From Lysobacteraceae bacterium UBA6001 (GTDB lineage Bacteria > Pseudomonadota > Gammaproteobacteria > Xanthomonadales > Xanthomonadaceae): DNA of 39,235 bases. How positions within the stretch are numbered: the first letter of the stretch is position 1; each line of letters begins with the position of its first letter. The notes under the pieces were generated by a model. It was not told the DNA's origin, did not search any database, and worked only from the letters and a program-made list of their open reading frames with translations. The stretch lies in the NCBI GenBank assembly GCA_002429615.1, contig DJAN01000153.1, forward strand, positions 378 to 39,612, read 5' to 3'. Both the position numbers and the translations under genes were made by a program. This document shows positions 1 to 9,830 of the stretch, one piece after another.

Positions 1-85
1 GCCCAGGTGGCGGAATTGGTAGACGCACTACCTTGAGGTGGTAGCGACTTAGGTCGTAGGGGTTCGAGTCCCCTCTTGGGCACCA
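1..85 (+). tRNA. tRNA-Leu (anticodon GAG)
   Basis: Complete class II tRNA with encoded CCA at 83-85. The acceptor stem GCCCAGG (1-7) pairs with CTTGGGC (75-81) with one G-U pair, the discriminator is A, and the anticodon stem CTACC/GGTAG encloses the loop TTGAGGT, giving anticodon GAG. A variable arm and the T-loop GGTTCGAGTCC are present. It sits directly upstream of nuoA, an arrangement I recall from xanthomonads. Its promoter is outside the window. Confidence 0.97.
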
Positions 86-191
86 TGTTTGGCTGCGGTT
101 CCTGCGGGTTGTGGCAACGCCTGCCGCGGGTTCCGCCTATACCCCATGCCGGCGCACCCCACGCGCTCGGCAGAGGCAAGAGAGAATCGCT

Positions 192-548
192 GTGCTGGCC
201 GAATATTTGCCGAGTCTGCTGTTCCTGGTCGTCGCTACGGGCATCGGCATCGCGCTGATGGTCATTGGCCGGTTGCTCGGCCCGCGCCGCCCCGATCTCC
301 AGAAACTCTCGCCGTACGAATGCGGCTTCGAAGCCTTCGAAGACGCGCGCATGAAATTCGACGTGCGCTACTACCTGATCGCGATCCAGTTCATCGTCTT
401 CGATCTGGAAATCATCTTCATCGTGCCCTGGACGCAGGTGTTCATGGAAATCGGCGCTCGTTCGCTGGTCACCATGGGCCTGTTCGTCGGCATGCTGTTC
501 CTCGGTTTCATTTACGTCTGGAAGAAGGGAGCCCTGGAATGGGAGTGA
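192..548 (+). CDS. nuoA: NADH-quinone oxidoreductase subunit A
   Basis: Membrane subunit of respiratory complex I, 118 aa. It lies at the junction between the quinone-binding region and the proton-pumping arm. Three transmembrane helices are visible, and the family signature [20 protein letters not shown] lies after the first. I start it at GTG 192 (protein begins LAEYLP) because the frame upstream reads as non-family, Arg/Pro-rich sequence and an AAGAGAG stretch lies just before this GTG. An upstream ATG at 111 would add 27 unlikely residues. It overlaps nuoB by 10 bases and is the first gene of the 14-gene operon. Confidence 0.93.
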   Translation: MLAEYLPSLLFLVVATGIGIALMVIGRLLGPRRPDLQKLSPYECGFEAFEDARMKFDVRYYLIAIQFIVFDLEIIFIVPWTQVFMEIGARSLVTMGLFVGMLFLGFIYVWKKGALEWE

Positions 549-1093
549 TTCAGACCCTCGACCGTCTGATGACCAATCCGATCCCGGAAGGTCGCATCGA
601 CGACATTCTCCGCCCCGAAGGCGAGAACCCGCTGCTCGAAAAGGGCTACGTCACCACCAGCGTCGACGCACTGCTCAACTGGGCACGCACCGGCTCGATG
701 TGGCCGATGACCTTCGGCCTGGCCTGCTGCGCGGTGGAGATGATGCACGCCGGCGCCGCGCGCCTGGACCTGGACCGCTACGGCGTGGTGTTCCGCCCGT
801 CGCCGCGCCAGTCCGACGTGATGATCGTCGCCGGTACCCTGGTCAACAAGATGGCCCCGGCGCTGCGCAAGGTCTATGACCAGATGCCGGATCCGAAGTG
901 GGTCATCTCGATGGGCAGCTGCGCCAATGGCGGCGGCTACTACCATTATTCGTACTCGGTGGTCCGCGGCTGCGACCGCGTGGTCCCGGTCGATGTCTAC
1001 GTCCCGGGTTGCCCGCCGACGGCCGAGGCCCTGGTGTACGGCATCCTGCAGCTGCAGAAGAAGATCTGGCGCACCCAGACGATCGCACGCTGA
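539..1093 (+). CDS. nuoB: NADH-quinone oxidoreductase subunit B
   Basis: Peripheral-arm subunit of complex I, 184 aa, carrying the terminal [4Fe-4S] cluster N2 that passes electrons to quinone. The cluster ligands are visible: the tandem Cys pair in [15 protein letters not shown], the Cys in MGSCANGGG and the Cys in [11 protein letters not shown]. The ATG at 539 lies inside the end of nuoA (10-base overlap), so translation is probably coupled. Length and motifs are normal for the family. Confidence 0.97.
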   Translation: MGVIQTLDRLMTNPIPEGRIDDILRPEGENPLLEKGYVTTSVDALLNWARTGSMWPMTFGLACCAVEMMHAGAARLDLDRYGVVFRPSPRQSDVMIVAGTLVNKMAPALRKVYDQMPDPKWVISMGSCANGGGYYHYSYSVVRGCDRVVPVDVYVPGCPPTAEALVYGILQLQKKIWRTQTIAR

Positions 1094-1126
1094 CCCGTCT
1101 TCCTCTTACAAAGCAGCCAAGCCCCC

Positions 1127-1876
1127 ATGGCAGAGCAAGCAATTCCCTTCACTGACCGACTCAGCGCGCGTTTCGCCCGCGCGCGGGTCACCGTGGTCGA
1201 ACCGCGCGGCGAAGTGACGCTGGAAGTGTCTGCCGCCGAATGGCACGCGACCTGCCTGGCACTGCGTGACGAGCTCGGCTTTGAACAGCTCTCGGACCTG
1301 TGCGGCGTCGACTACCTCGGCTATGGCAGCGACGAGTGGGACACCGATGATGTCTCCTCGCAGGGCTTCAGCCGTGGCGTCGAAGGCAAGTCGGCCGGCC
1401 GCTTCGCCTGGGGCGAGTTCCCCAGCCGCGAGACGCCGGAAGGCGCGCAGCCGGACACCATGCCGCAGCAGCGCTTCGCGGTGGTGGCCCAGCTGATCTC
1501 CTATCAGCACAACCAGCGCCTGCGCGTTCGCTGCTATGCGCCGAACGACGAACTGCCGGTGGTGGCCTCGGTGTGCGATATCTGGCCGGGCGTGAACTGG
1601 TTCGAGCGCGAGGCGTTCGACCTGTTCGGCATCGTCTTCGCCGGCCATCCGGACCTGCGCCGCATCCTGACCGACTACGGCTTCGTGGGCCATCCGTTCC
1701 GCAAGGATTTCCCGCTGATCGGCAACGTCGAAGTGCGCTACGACGAAGAAAAGAAGCGCGTGGTGTACGAGCCGGTGACCTCGGTCGAACCGCGCGTCAA
1801 CGTGCCGCGCGTGATCCGCGACGACGCGCGTTACCAGACCGCGGCCGGTGAGTCGCAGACGGAGGCCGCCAAGTGA
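1127..1876 (+). CDS. nuoC: NADH-quinone oxidoreductase subunit C
   Basis: Complex I 30-kDa-type subunit, 249 aa, a structural part of the quinone-side peripheral arm with NuoB and NuoD. The family core is present near the C-terminus: [20 protein letters not shown] followed by [20 protein letters not shown]. It is a separate gene, unlike the fused NuoCD of Escherichia coli. An acidic/Gly-rich insertion of about 35 residues near residues 75-115 precedes the conserved part. The gap to nuoB is 33 bases, and the end overlaps the GTG start of nuoD by four bases (GTGA). Confidence 0.96.
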   Translation: MAEQAIPFTDRLSARFARARVTVVEPRGEVTLEVSAAEWHATCLALRDELGFEQLSDLCGVDYLGYGSDEWDTDDVSSQGFSRGVEGKSAGRFAWGEFPSRETPEGAQPDTMPQQRFAVVAQLISYQHNQRLRVRCYAPNDELPVVASVCDIWPGVNWFEREAFDLFGIVFAGHPDLRRILTDYGFVGHPFRKDFPLIGNVEVRYDEEKKRVVYEPVTSVEPRVNVPRVIRDDARYQTAAGESQTEAAK

Positions 1877-3180
1877 GTGAGTTCCACCAGGCCTCCGCGG
1901 CCTTCGCGAGCAATCCTGCCGAAAGCAAGCAGGAGATCCGCAACTACACGATGAACTTCGGCCCGCAGCATCCTGCGGCGCACGGCGTGCTGCGCCTGAT
2001 CCTGGAAATGGACGGCGAAACCGTGGTGCGTGCCGACCCGCATATCGGCCTGCTGCACCGTGGCACCGAGAAGCTGGCCGAGTCCAAGCCGTTCAACCAG
2101 TCGATCGGCTACATGGATCGCCTGGATTACGTGTCGATGATGTGCAACGAGCACGCCTACGTGCGCGCGATCGAGACCCTGATGGGGATCGAGGCGCCGG
2201 AGCGTGCGCAGTACATCCGCACCATGTTCGACGAGATCACCCGCATCCTGAACCACCTGATGTGGGTCGGTTCCAACGCGCTCGACCTGGGCGCGATGGC
2301 GGTGATGCTGTATGCGTTCCGCGAGCGCGAAGAGCTGATGGACGTCTACGAGGCGGTCAGCGGCGCGCGCATGCACGCCACGTACTACCGTCCGGGCGGC
2401 GTCTACCGCGACCTGCCGGACCACATGCCGAAGTACAAGGAATCGCGCTGGCACAAGGGCAATGCGCTGAAGAAGCTCAATGCCGCCCGCGAAGGTTCGA
2501 TGCTGGACTTCCTGGAAGACTTCACCAACACGTTCCCGTCGCGCGTCGACGAATACGAAACCCTGCTGACCGATAACCGCATCTGGAAGCAGCGTACCGT
2601 GGGCGTGGGCGTGGTCTCGCCGGAAATGGCGCGTGCGTGGGGCATGACCGGCGTGATGCTGCGCGGCTCGGGCATCGCCTGGGACCTGCGCAAGAAGCAG
2701 CCGTATGCCAAGTACGACGCGGTCGATTTCGACATCCCGCTCGGCACCGAAGGCGACTGCTACGACCGCTACCTGGTCCGCGTGGCCGAGATGCGCGAGT
2801 CCAACCGCATCATCAAGCAGTGCGTGGCGTGGCTGAAGGCCAACCCCGGCCCGGTCATGGTCAAGAACTTCAAGGTCGCTCCGCCCAAGCGCGAGGACAT
2901 GAAGGACGACATGGAAGCGCTGATCCACCACTTCAAGCTGTTCAGCGAAGGCTACTGCGTGCCGGCCGGCGAGACCTACAGCGCCGTCGAGGCGCCGAAG
3001 GGTGAGTTCGGCTGCTACCTGCTGTCCGACGGCGCCAACAAGCCGTTCCGCGTGCACCTGCGCGCGCCGGGCTTCGTGCACCTGTCCTCGATGGACGCGA
3101 TCATCCGCGGTCACATGCTCCCCGACGTGGTGGCAATGATCGGTACTTACGATTTGGTTTTCGGTGAGGTCGACCGATGA
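1873..3180 (+). CDS. nuoD: NADH-quinone oxidoreductase subunit D
   Basis: Complex I 49-kDa-type subunit, 435 aa, which with NuoB forms the quinone pocket. It starts with GTG in a GTGA overlap with nuoC. The conserved N-terminal block [19 protein letters not shown] supplies quinone-site histidines. [10 protein letters not shown] and the C-terminal [20 protein letters not shown] are typical. It is related to the large subunit of [NiFe] hydrogenases but lacks the metal-binding cysteines, as usual for NuoD. It ends in an ATGA overlap with nuoE. Confidence 0.97.
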   Translation: MSEFHQASAAFASNPAESKQEIRNYTMNFGPQHPAAHGVLRLILEMDGETVVRADPHIGLLHRGTEKLAESKPFNQSIGYMDRLDYVSMMCNEHAYVRAIETLMGIEAPERAQYIRTMFDEITRILNHLMWVGSNALDLGAMAVMLYAFREREELMDVYEAVSGARMHATYYRPGGVYRDLPDHMPKYKESRWHKGNALKKLNAAREGSMLDFLEDFTNTFPSRVDEYETLLTDNRIWKQRTVGVGVVSPEMARAWGMTGVMLRGSGIAWDLRKKQPYAKYDAVDFDIPLGTEGDCYDRYLVRVAEMRESNRIIKQCVAWLKANPGPVMVKNFKVAPPKREDMKDDMEALIHHFKLFSEGYCVPAGETYSAVEAPKGEFGCYLLSDGANKPFRVHLRAPGFVHLSSMDAIIRGHMLPDVVAMIGTYDLVFGEVDR

Positions 3181-3704
3181 AGGCGACGGGCAATTTCGAA
3201 TCGGCGCGCGACGTCGATCCGCTGGTGGTGCTGAGCGACAAGACGCGCGCTCACATCGATCATTGGCTCACCAAGTTCCCGCCGGAGCGCAAGCGCTCGG
3301 CGGTGCTGCAGGGGCTGCATGCCGCACAGGAGCAGAACGAGGGCTGGCTGACCGACGAACTCATCGCCGGCGTCGCCAAGTACCTGGACCTGCCGCCGGT
3401 GTGGGCCTACGAGGTGGCGAGCTTCTACTCGATGTTCGAGACCGAGAAGGTCGGCCGCCACAACGTCGCGTTCTGCACCAACATCAGCTGCTGGCTCAAC
3501 GGCGCCGAGGACCTGGTCGCGCACGCCGAAAAGAAGCTTGGCTGCAAGCTGGGCCAGTCCACCGCCGATGGCCGCGTCTACCTCAAGCGTGAGGAAGAGT
3601 GCCTGGCGGGCTGCTCGGCCGCACCGATGATGGTCATCAATGGCCACTACCACGAGCGTCTGACCAAGCAGAAGGTCGACGAACTCCTGGACGGGCTGGA
3701 GTAA
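3177..3704 (+). CDS. nuoE: NADH-quinone oxidoreductase subunit E
   Basis: Complex I 24-kDa-type subunit, 175 aa, a thioredoxin-fold [2Fe-2S] (N1a) protein of the NADH-oxidising module. Four ligand cysteines are visible: CTNISC (Cx4C) and, further on, CLAGC (Cx3C). It starts at ATG in an ATGA overlap with nuoD and stops four bases before nuoF, with which it forms the NADH dehydrogenase module. Confidence 0.97.
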   Translation: MKATGNFESARDVDPLVVLSDKTRAHIDHWLTKFPPERKRSAVLQGLHAAQEQNEGWLTDELIAGVAKYLDLPPVWAYEVASFYSMFETEKVGRHNVAFCTNISCWLNGAEDLVAHAEKKLGCKLGQSTADGRVYLKREEECLAGCSAAPMMVINGHYHERLTKQKVDELLDGLE

Positions 3705-3708
3705 GCGC

Positions 3709-5040
3709 ATGGCACACCACGAATCCAAGGGTCCGGTCGGTCCGGCGCCGTTGCCGCACCAGGTCTGCCTGACCACGCTGCACTACGACACGCCCTGGTC
3801 CTACGAGAACTACCTCAAGACCGGCGGCTACGCCGCGCTGCGCAAGATCCTCGAAGAGAAGATCGCGCCGGCCGACGTCATCGAGATGGTCAAGCAGTCC
3901 GGCCTGCGCGGCCGCGGTGGCGCGGGCTTCCCGACCGGCCTGAAGTGGTCCTTCATGCCGAAGGGCGACATGCAGAAGTACATCCTCTGCAACTCGGACG
4001 AATCCGAGCCGGGCACCTGCAAGGACCGCGACATCCTGCGCTACAACCCGCACTCGGTGGTGGAGGGCATGGCGATCGCCTGCTACGCCACCGGTTCGAC
4101 CGCGGGCTACAACTACCTGCGCGGTGAGTTCCACCACGAGCCGTTCGAGCACTTCGAGCAGGCCCTGGCCGACGCGTACGCGAACGGCTGGCTGGGCAAG
4201 AACGTGCTGGGCTCGGGCGTGGACATCGACATCTATGGCGCGCTGGGCGCCGGCGCCTACATCTGCGGCGAAGAAACCGCGCTGATGGAATCGCTGGAAG
4301 GCAAGAAGGGCCAGCCGCGCTACAAGCCGCCGTTCCCGGCCAACTTCGGCCTGTACGGCAAGCCGACGACGATCAACAACACCGAGACCTACGCTTCGGT
4401 GCCGGCGATCATCCGCAACGGCGCGGAGTGGTTCAAGGGCCTGAGCAAGACCGCCAACGGCGGCCCGAAGATCTTCTCGGTCTCCGGCTGCGTGCAGAAG
4501 GGCGGCAACTTCGAAGTGCCGCTGGGCACCACCTTCGACGAGCTGCTGGAGATGGCCGGTGGCCTGAAGCCGGGCCGCAAGCTGAAGGCGGCGGTGCCGG
4601 GCGGCGTGTCGATGCCGGTGCTGAAGGCCGACCAGCTGGCCGGCCTGCAGATGGACTACGACACCCTGCGTGCCCTGGGCACCGGCCTGGGGTCGGGCGC
4701 CATCGTGGTGCTGGACGACAGCGTGTGCTGCGTGCGTTTCGCCTGCCGCATCTCGCAGTTCTTCCACAAGGAATCCTGTGGCCAGTGCACCCCGTGCCGC
4801 GAAGGCACCGGCTGGATGCATCGCGTGCTGGAGCGCATCGTCGCCGGCAAGGCGACCATGGAAGACCTGCACCAGCTGAAGGCGGTGGCCGGTCAGATCG
4901 AGGGCCATACCATCTGCGCGTTCGGCGAGGCCGCGGCCTGGCCGATCCAGGGTTTCCTGCGCCAGTTCTGGGATGAATTCGAGTACTACATCGTCAACGG
5001 TCGTTCGATCGTCGACGAGCAAATGGGAGTGGCTGCGTGA
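3709..5040 (+). CDS. nuoF: NADH-quinone oxidoreductase subunit F
   Basis: Complex I 51-kDa-type subunit, 443 aa, which binds NADH and FMN and holds [4Fe-4S] cluster N3. Visible motifs are [16 protein letters not shown] (nucleotide/FMN site), [19 protein letters not shown], and the cluster ligands [13 protein letters not shown] with a fourth Cys in [12 protein letters not shown]. Length is normal. The stop overlaps the GTG start of nuoG in a GTGA junction. Confidence 0.98.
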   Translation: MAHHESKGPVGPAPLPHQVCLTTLHYDTPWSYENYLKTGGYAALRKILEEKIAPADVIEMVKQSGLRGRGGAGFPTGLKWSFMPKGDMQKYILCNSDESEPGTCKDRDILRYNPHSVVEGMAIACYATGSTAGYNYLRGEFHHEPFEHFEQALADAYANGWLGKNVLGSGVDIDIYGALGAGAYICGEETALMESLEGKKGQPRYKPPFPANFGLYGKPTTINNTETYASVPAIIRNGAEWFKGLSKTANGGPKIFSVSGCVQKGGNFEVPLGTTFDELLEMAGGLKPGRKLKAAVPGGVSMPVLKADQLAGLQMDYDTLRALGTGLGSGAIVVLDDSVCCVRFACRISQFFHKESCGQCTPCREGTGWMHRVLERIVAGKATMEDLHQLKAVAGQIEGHTICAFGEAAAWPIQGFLRQFWDEFEYYIVNGRSIVDEQMGVAA

Positions 5041-7271
5041 GCGCACAGCCTGTCAATCCGAACGTTCCGCCGGATCATGTGACCGTCGAAATCGACGGCC
5101 AGAGCCTCGTCGTGCCGAAGGGCTCGATGATCATCCAGGCCGCCGACAAGGCCGGCATTCCGATTCCGCGCTTCTGCTACCACGAGAAGCTGCCGATCGC
5201 CGCCAACTGCCGCATGTGCCTGGTGGACGTGGAGAAGTCGCCGAAGCCGGCGCCTGCCTGCGCCACCCCGGTGATGGACGGCATGAAGGTCGCCACGCGC
5301 AGCGAGAAGGCGCTGAAGTTCCAGCGCAGCGTGATGGAATTCCTGCTGATCAACCACCCGCTGGACTGCCCGATCTGCGACCAGGGCGGCGAGTGCGAGC
5401 TGCAGGACGTCTCGCTGGGCTACGGCCGTTCGGTGAGCCGCTTCAACGAGCGCAAGCGCGTGGTGCCGGACGAGGACATCGGTCCGCTGGTCGCCACCGA
5501 GATGACCCGCTGCATCCAGTGCACGCGCTGCGTGCGCTTCACCGCGGACGTCGCCGGCACCTATGAGCTGGGCGGCATGTACCGCGGCGAGAACCTGCAG
5601 ATCGGCACCTACGACGGCAAGCCGCTGACCACCGAGATTTCCGGCAACGTCATCGACGTGTGCCCAGTGGGGGCGCTGACCAACAAGGTGTTCCAGTTCC
5701 GCGCCCGTCCGTGGGAGCTGTCGGCGCGCGAGTCGCTGGGCTACCACGACGCGATGGGTTCGAACCTGTTCCTGCACGTGCGTCGCGGCGAAGTGCTGCG
5801 CACCGTGCCGCGCGACAACGAGCTGGTCAACGAATGCTGGCTGTCGGACCGCGACCGCTACTCGCACCAGGGCCTGTACAGCGAAGACCGCGCGGTCAAG
5901 CCGCTGAAGAAGGTCAACGGCGAGTGGGTGGAAGTGAGCTGGGCCGAAGGCCTGTCCGCCGCCGCCGAAATCCTCAAGGCGCAGTCGGGTGACAACCTCG
6001 GCGTGCTGGTCCACCCGGCCACCTCGAACGAGGAGGGCGAGCTGCTGGCGCGTCTGGCGTCGGGCCTGGGCACCGGTAACCTCGACCACCGCATCTTCAA
6101 CCGCGATTTCTCCGACGCCGCCGTCGCCGAGCCGTTCGCCGTGCCGCTGGCCGAGATCGAACAGGCCGACGTGGTGGTGATTGTCGGCAGCAACGTGCGC
6201 CACGAGCTGCCGCTGCTGCATGCCCGCCTGCGCAAGGCGCAGGTGAGCAACGGCGCCAAGATCCACGCGGTCAACCCGGTCGATTTCGACTTCGCCTTCA
6301 AGCTGGCCGGCAAGCAGGTCGTGGCCCCGTCGCAGATCGCCTCGGCGCTCTCCGACGCCGCGCTGCGCGATGCGGTCAAGGGTGCCTCGCGCGCCGTGGT
6401 GATCGTCGGCGGCCTGGTCGAGAACCACCCGCAGGCCGCCTCGCTGCGCGCCGCGGTGCGTGATTTCGCTGGTGCCACCGGCGCGGCGCTGTGCCGCATC
6501 CCGCAGGGTGCCAACGCCGTCGGCCTGGTCGCGCAGGGCGTGCTGCCCACCGCGCGCGATGCCGCTGCGATGCTGGCCCAGCCGCGTTCGGCCTATGTGA
6601 TCTACGGCATCGAGCCGGGCCTGGACTTCGCCGATGCCCCGGCCGCGCGTGCCGCGCTGCACGGCGCCAAGGTGGTGGCCTTCAGCCAGTTCGCCTGCGC
6701 CTCGACCCGCGATGTCGCTGACGTCATCCTGCCGATCGGCGCGCTGCCGGAAATCGAAGCGACGCTGACCAACCTCGACGGCCGCGTGCAGAAGGCCAAG
6801 GCCGGCGGCAAGCTGCCCGTGGAAGCCCGCGAGGGCTGGCGCGTGCTGCGTGCCCTCGGTGGCGAACTGGCCCTGGCTGGTTTCGAGTTCACCGACCTGG
6901 CCGGCCTGCGTGCCGGCATGCAGGGCCGCAGCGTGACCCCGAGCGCTTCGGCGCAGCCGGCGGTGGCGGGCGAGGGTCTGGAAGTGGCCGCGACCGCCGC
7001 GATCTACCGCACCGATGCGGTCGTTCGCCGCGCCGCCGCGCTGCAGTCGCATCCGCTCAACCTGGCCCCGGCCGTGGTGATGAGCCCGGATGCGGCCGCG
7101 CAGCTGCAGGTGGCCGAAGGTCAGATGGTCAAGGTCGGCACGAGCGCCGGTAAGGCGACGCTGCCGGTGGTGCTGGACAAGCGGGTCGCCGCGGGCACGG
7201 TCTGGATCGAATCCGGCCATGGCGCTACCGCGCCGCTCGGCGCCGGTCGCGTAACGGTGGTGGCTGCATGA
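5037..7271 (+). CDS. nuoG: NADH-quinone oxidoreductase subunit G
   Basis: Complex I 75-kDa-type subunit, 744 aa, carrying several iron-sulfur clusters of the electron wire. The N-terminal ferredoxin-like [2Fe-2S] domain includes CRMCLVDV. The His-Cys [4Fe-4S] segment [18 protein letters not shown] follows, then CIQCTRC with a downstream CPVGAL. The C-terminal two-thirds resembles molybdopterin oxidoreductases, as usual for the family, and is Ala-rich and less conserved near residues 600-650. It overlaps nuoF (GTGA) and nuoH (ATGA). Confidence 0.97.
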   Translation: MSAQPVNPNVPPDHVTVEIDGQSLVVPKGSMIIQAADKAGIPIPRFCYHEKLPIAANCRMCLVDVEKSPKPAPACATPVMDGMKVATRSEKALKFQRSVMEFLLINHPLDCPICDQGGECELQDVSLGYGRSVSRFNERKRVVPDEDIGPLVATEMTRCIQCTRCVRFTADVAGTYELGGMYRGENLQIGTYDGKPLTTEISGNVIDVCPVGALTNKVFQFRARPWELSARESLGYHDAMGSNLFLHVRRGEVLRTVPRDNELVNECWLSDRDRYSHQGLYSEDRAVKPLKKVNGEWVEVSWAEGLSAAAEILKAQSGDNLGVLVHPATSNEEGELLARLASGLGTGNLDHRIFNRDFSDAAVAEPFAVPLAEIEQADVVVIVGSNVRHELPLLHARLRKAQVSNGAKIHAVNPVDFDFAFKLAGKQVVAPSQIASALSDAALRDAVKGASRAVVIVGGLVENHPQAASLRAAVRDFAGATGAALCRIPQGANAVGLVAQGVLPTARDAAAMLAQPRSAYVIYGIEPGLDFADAPAARAALHGAKVVAFSQFACASTRDVADVILPIGALPEIEATLTNLDGRVQKAKAGGKLPVEAREGWRVLRALGGELALAGFEFTDLAGLRAGMQGRSVTPSASAQPAVAGEGLEVAATAAIYRTDAVVRRAAALQSHPLNLAPAVVMSPDAAAQLQVAEGQMVKVGTSAGKATLPVVLDKRVAAGTVWIESGHGATAPLGAGRVTVVAA

Positions 7272-8365
7272 ACGAGATGCTGTTGAACCTGGTCGATCCG
7301 CTGCACCAGTGGCTGCTGGGCCTGGGCGATATCGGCGCGGTGCTGTGGATCATCGCCAAGATCCTGGTGATCGCGGTGCCGGTCATCACCGCGGTGGCCT
7401 TCTACGTGGTGTGGGAGCGCAAGCTGATCGGCTGGATGCATGTCCGCCACGGGCCGAGCTACGTCGGTCTCGGCGGCCTGCTGCAGGCCTTCGCCGACGT
7501 CTTCAAGCTGCTGACCAAGGAAATCATCCAGCCGTCCAGCGCGCACAAGGCGCTGTACGTGATCGCCCCGCTGATCGTGCTCGCCCCGGCCTTCGCGGCC
7601 TGGTCGGTGGTGCCGTTCGACGCCAAGATCGTGCTGTCCAACGCCAACGTCGGCCTGCTGTACCTGCTGGCGATGACCTCGCTGGGCGTGTACGGCATCA
7701 TCCTGGCCGGCTGGGCGTCGAACTCCAAGTACGCCTTCCTGGGTGCGATGCGTTCGGCCGCGCAGGTGGTGAGCTACGAAATCGCGATGGGCTTCGCCCT
7801 GGTCGGCGTGATGATCGCCGCGCAGAGTGTGAACCTCACCGCGATCGTCGAAGCCCAGGGCGGCAGCTCCGGCTTCTTCGACTGGTTCCTGATCCCGCTG
7901 TTCCCGCTGTTCGTCGTGTACTGGGTGTCCGGCGTGGCCGAGACCAACCGCGCGCCGTTCGACGTGGTGGAAGGCGAGTCGGAAATCGTCGCCGGCCACA
8001 TGGTGGAGTACTCGGGCGGCGCCTTCGCGCTGTTCTTCCTGGCCGAGTACGCCAACATGATCCTGGTCAGCTTCCTGATCTCGATCTTCTTCCTCGGCGG
8101 CTGGCTGAGCCCGATCCAGGGCTGGGTCAACCCGGGCAACGTCTCGCCGCTGGTCGACTGGATCTGGCTGGGCGGCTGGCCGTGGCTGTTCATCAAGGTG
8201 TTCTTCTTCGCCAGCGCCTACATCTGGTTCCGCGCGTCGTTCCCGCGCTACCGCTACGACCAGATCATGCGACTGGGCTGGAAGATCTTCATCCCGCTGA
8301 CCATCGTCTGGATCGCGGTGACGGCATTGATGGTGTTCTACGGCGTGATCCAGAAGGGCGTGTAA
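7268..8365 (+). CDS. nuoH: NADH-quinone oxidoreductase subunit H
   Basis: Membrane subunit of complex I, 365 aa, which forms the membrane side of the quinone chamber and links it to the proton channels. About eight hydrophobic segments are visible. Characteristic cytoplasmic-loop motifs are [19 protein letters not shown] and [20 protein letters not shown], the latter rich in the acidic residues of the coupling loop. It starts in an ATGA overlap with nuoG and ends three bases before nuoI. Confidence 0.97.
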   Translation: MNEMLLNLVDPLHQWLLGLGDIGAVLWIIAKILVIAVPVITAVAFYVVWERKLIGWMHVRHGPSYVGLGGLLQAFADVFKLLTKEIIQPSSAHKALYVIAPLIVLAPAFAAWSVVPFDAKIVLSNANVGLLYLLAMTSLGVYGIILAGWASNSKYAFLGAMRSAAQVVSYEIAMGFALVGVMIAAQSVNLTAIVEAQGGSSGFFDWFLIPLFPLFVVYWVSGVAETNRAPFDVVEGESEIVAGHMVEYSGGAFALFFLAEYANMILVSFLISIFFLGGWLSPIQGWVNPGNVSPLVDWIWLGGWPWLFIKVFFFASAYIWFRASFPRYRYDQIMRLGWKIFIPLTIVWIAVTALMVFYGVIQKGV

Positions 8366-8368
8366 TCG

Positions 8369-8857
8369 ATGAACAAGATCACCCATTACTTCAAGAGCCT
8401 GCTGCTCCTCGAGCTGCTGAGCGGTCTGTGGCTGACGCTGAAGTACACCTTCAAGCCGAAGTACACCGTCATCTACCCGATGGAGAAGTTCCCGCAGTCG
8501 CCGCGTTTCCGTGGCCTGCACGCGCTGCGTCGCTACCCGAACGGGGAAGAACGCTGCATCGCCTGCAAGCTGTGCGAGGCGGTGTGCCCGGCGCTGGCGA
8601 TCACCATCGACTCGGCCAAGCGCGAGGACGGCACCCGCCGCACCACGCGTTACGACATCGACCTGTTCAAGTGCATCTTCTGCGGTTTCTGCGAAGAGAG
8701 CTGCCCGGTCGACTCGATCGTGGAAACCCACATCCTCGAGTACCACTTCGAGAACCGTGGCGAGAACATCGTCACCAAGCCGCAGCTGCTGGCGATCGGC
8801 GACCGTCTCGAATCCGAGATCGCCGAGCGCCGCGCCGCCGACGCCGCCTTCCGCTGA
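8369..8857 (+). CDS. nuoI: NADH-quinone oxidoreductase subunit I
   Basis: Complex I 23-kDa-type subunit, 162 aa, with two [4Fe-4S] clusters (N6a and N6b). Both ferredoxin motifs are intact: [16 protein letters not shown] and [16 protein letters not shown]. An N-terminal amphipathic segment probably lies against the membrane next to NuoH. It sits three bases after nuoH and four bases before nuoJ. Confidence 0.98.
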   Translation: MNKITHYFKSLLLLELLSGLWLTLKYTFKPKYTVIYPMEKFPQSPRFRGLHALRRYPNGEERCIACKLCEAVCPALAITIDSAKREDGTRRTTRYDIDLFKCIFCGFCEESCPVDSIVETHILEYHFENRGENIVTKPQLLAIGDRLESEIAERRAADAAFR

Positions 8858-8861
8858 GGTC

Positions 8862-9521
8862 ATGATGGACTGGGTCAATATTCTCTTCTGGGCCTTCTCG
8901 GCGATCGCGGTGGTCTCGGCCGCCTCGGTGATCAGCGTGCGCAACCCCGTCTACGCGGTGCTGTGCCTGATCCTGACGTTCTTCTCCATCGCCTGCGTGT
9001 GGGTGCTGGTCGGCGCGGAGTTCCTCGGCGTCACCCTGGTGCTGGTCTACGTCGGCGCGGTGATGGTGCTGTTCCTGTTCGTGGTGATGATGCTGGACAT
9101 CGACACCAGCCGGATGCGCGAGGGCTGGGTGCGCTACCTGCCGGTCGGTATCTTCTTCGCCGCGCTGATGCTGGTGCAGATGTTTGCCCTGATCGGGGTG
9201 AAGTCGCGCGCCGCCGCGCCGCTGCCGGCCGACAACGCCGCCGCGCTCGCCGCTGATAGTTCCAACCTGACCTGGCTGGCGCGCAGCCTGTTTACCGAGT
9301 TCCTGCTGCCGTTCGAGTTCGCCGCCGTCATCCTGACCGTGGCGGTGATCGCCGCGGTGATGCTGACCCTGCGCAAGCGCACCGGCATCAAGACCCAGGA
9401 CCCGTCGGCGCAGACCCGCGTGAAGTCGCGTGACCGCCTGCGCATGGTCAAGATGGCCGCCGAGAAGCCGGTGGCCCCGGCTGCGACGGATGCCGGCAAC
9501 ACCCAGGAGGCAAATTCGTGA
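8862..9521 (+). CDS. nuoJ: NADH-quinone oxidoreductase subunit J
   Basis: Membrane subunit of complex I, 219 aa, with five predicted helices. The helix [20 protein letters not shown] carries the family glycines of the pi-bulge helix near the E-channel. Two adjacent ATGs (8862, 8865) precede DWVNILFW and either may be used; GAGGT lies about four bases upstream. The C-terminal tail after residue ~175 is charged and Ala-rich. It overlaps nuoK by four bases (GTGA). Confidence 0.95.
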   Translation: MMDWVNILFWAFSAIAVVSAASVISVRNPVYAVLCLILTFFSIACVWVLVGAEFLGVTLVLVYVGAVMVLFLFVVMMLDIDTSRMREGWVRYLPVGIFFAALMLVQMFALIGVKSRAAAPLPADNAAALAADSSNLTWLARSLFTEFLLPFEFAAVILTVAVIAAVMLTLRKRTGIKTQDPSAQTRVKSRDRLRMVKMAAEKPVAPAATDAGNTQEANS

Positions 9522-9823
9522 TCACCCTCGGCCACCTGCTGGGACTGGGCGCGGTGCTGTTCTGCATCAGCCTCGCCGGCATCTTCCTCAACCGCAAGAA
9601 CGTGATCGTGCTGTTGATGTCCATCGAGCTGCTGCTGCTCTCGGTCAACATCAACTTCATCGCCTTCTCGCGCCACCTGGGTGACACGGCCGGACAGCTG
9701 TTCGTGTTCTTCATCCTGACCGTCGCCGCCGCCGAAGCCGCCATCGGCCTGGCCATCCTGGTGACCCTGTTCCGCACGCGCCGCACGATCAACGTGGCCG
9801 AAGTCGATTCGCTGAAGGGCTGA
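9518..9823 (+). CDS. nuoK: NADH-quinone oxidoreductase subunit K
   Basis: Small membrane subunit of complex I, 101 aa, with three helices and homology to MrpC antiporter subunits. The second helix contains the conserved glutamate in [14 protein letters not shown], and the third contains [19 protein letters not shown] with another conserved glutamate; both lie on the proton path. The start is GTG 9518 in a GTGA overlap with nuoJ. Length is standard. Confidence 0.97.
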   Translation: MITLGHLLGLGAVLFCISLAGIFLNRKNVIVLLMSIELLLLSVNINFIAFSRHLGDTAGQLFVFFILTVAAAEAAIGLAILVTLFRTRRTINVAEVDSLKG

Positions 9824-9830
9824 CCCGAAG

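Noticed and set aside
86..191. Possible promoter or small gene between tRNA-Leu and nuoA
   Set aside because: No convincing -35/-10 pair; the open frame there is short and Arg/Pro-rich. nuo transcription probably begins upstream of the window or reads through the tRNA.
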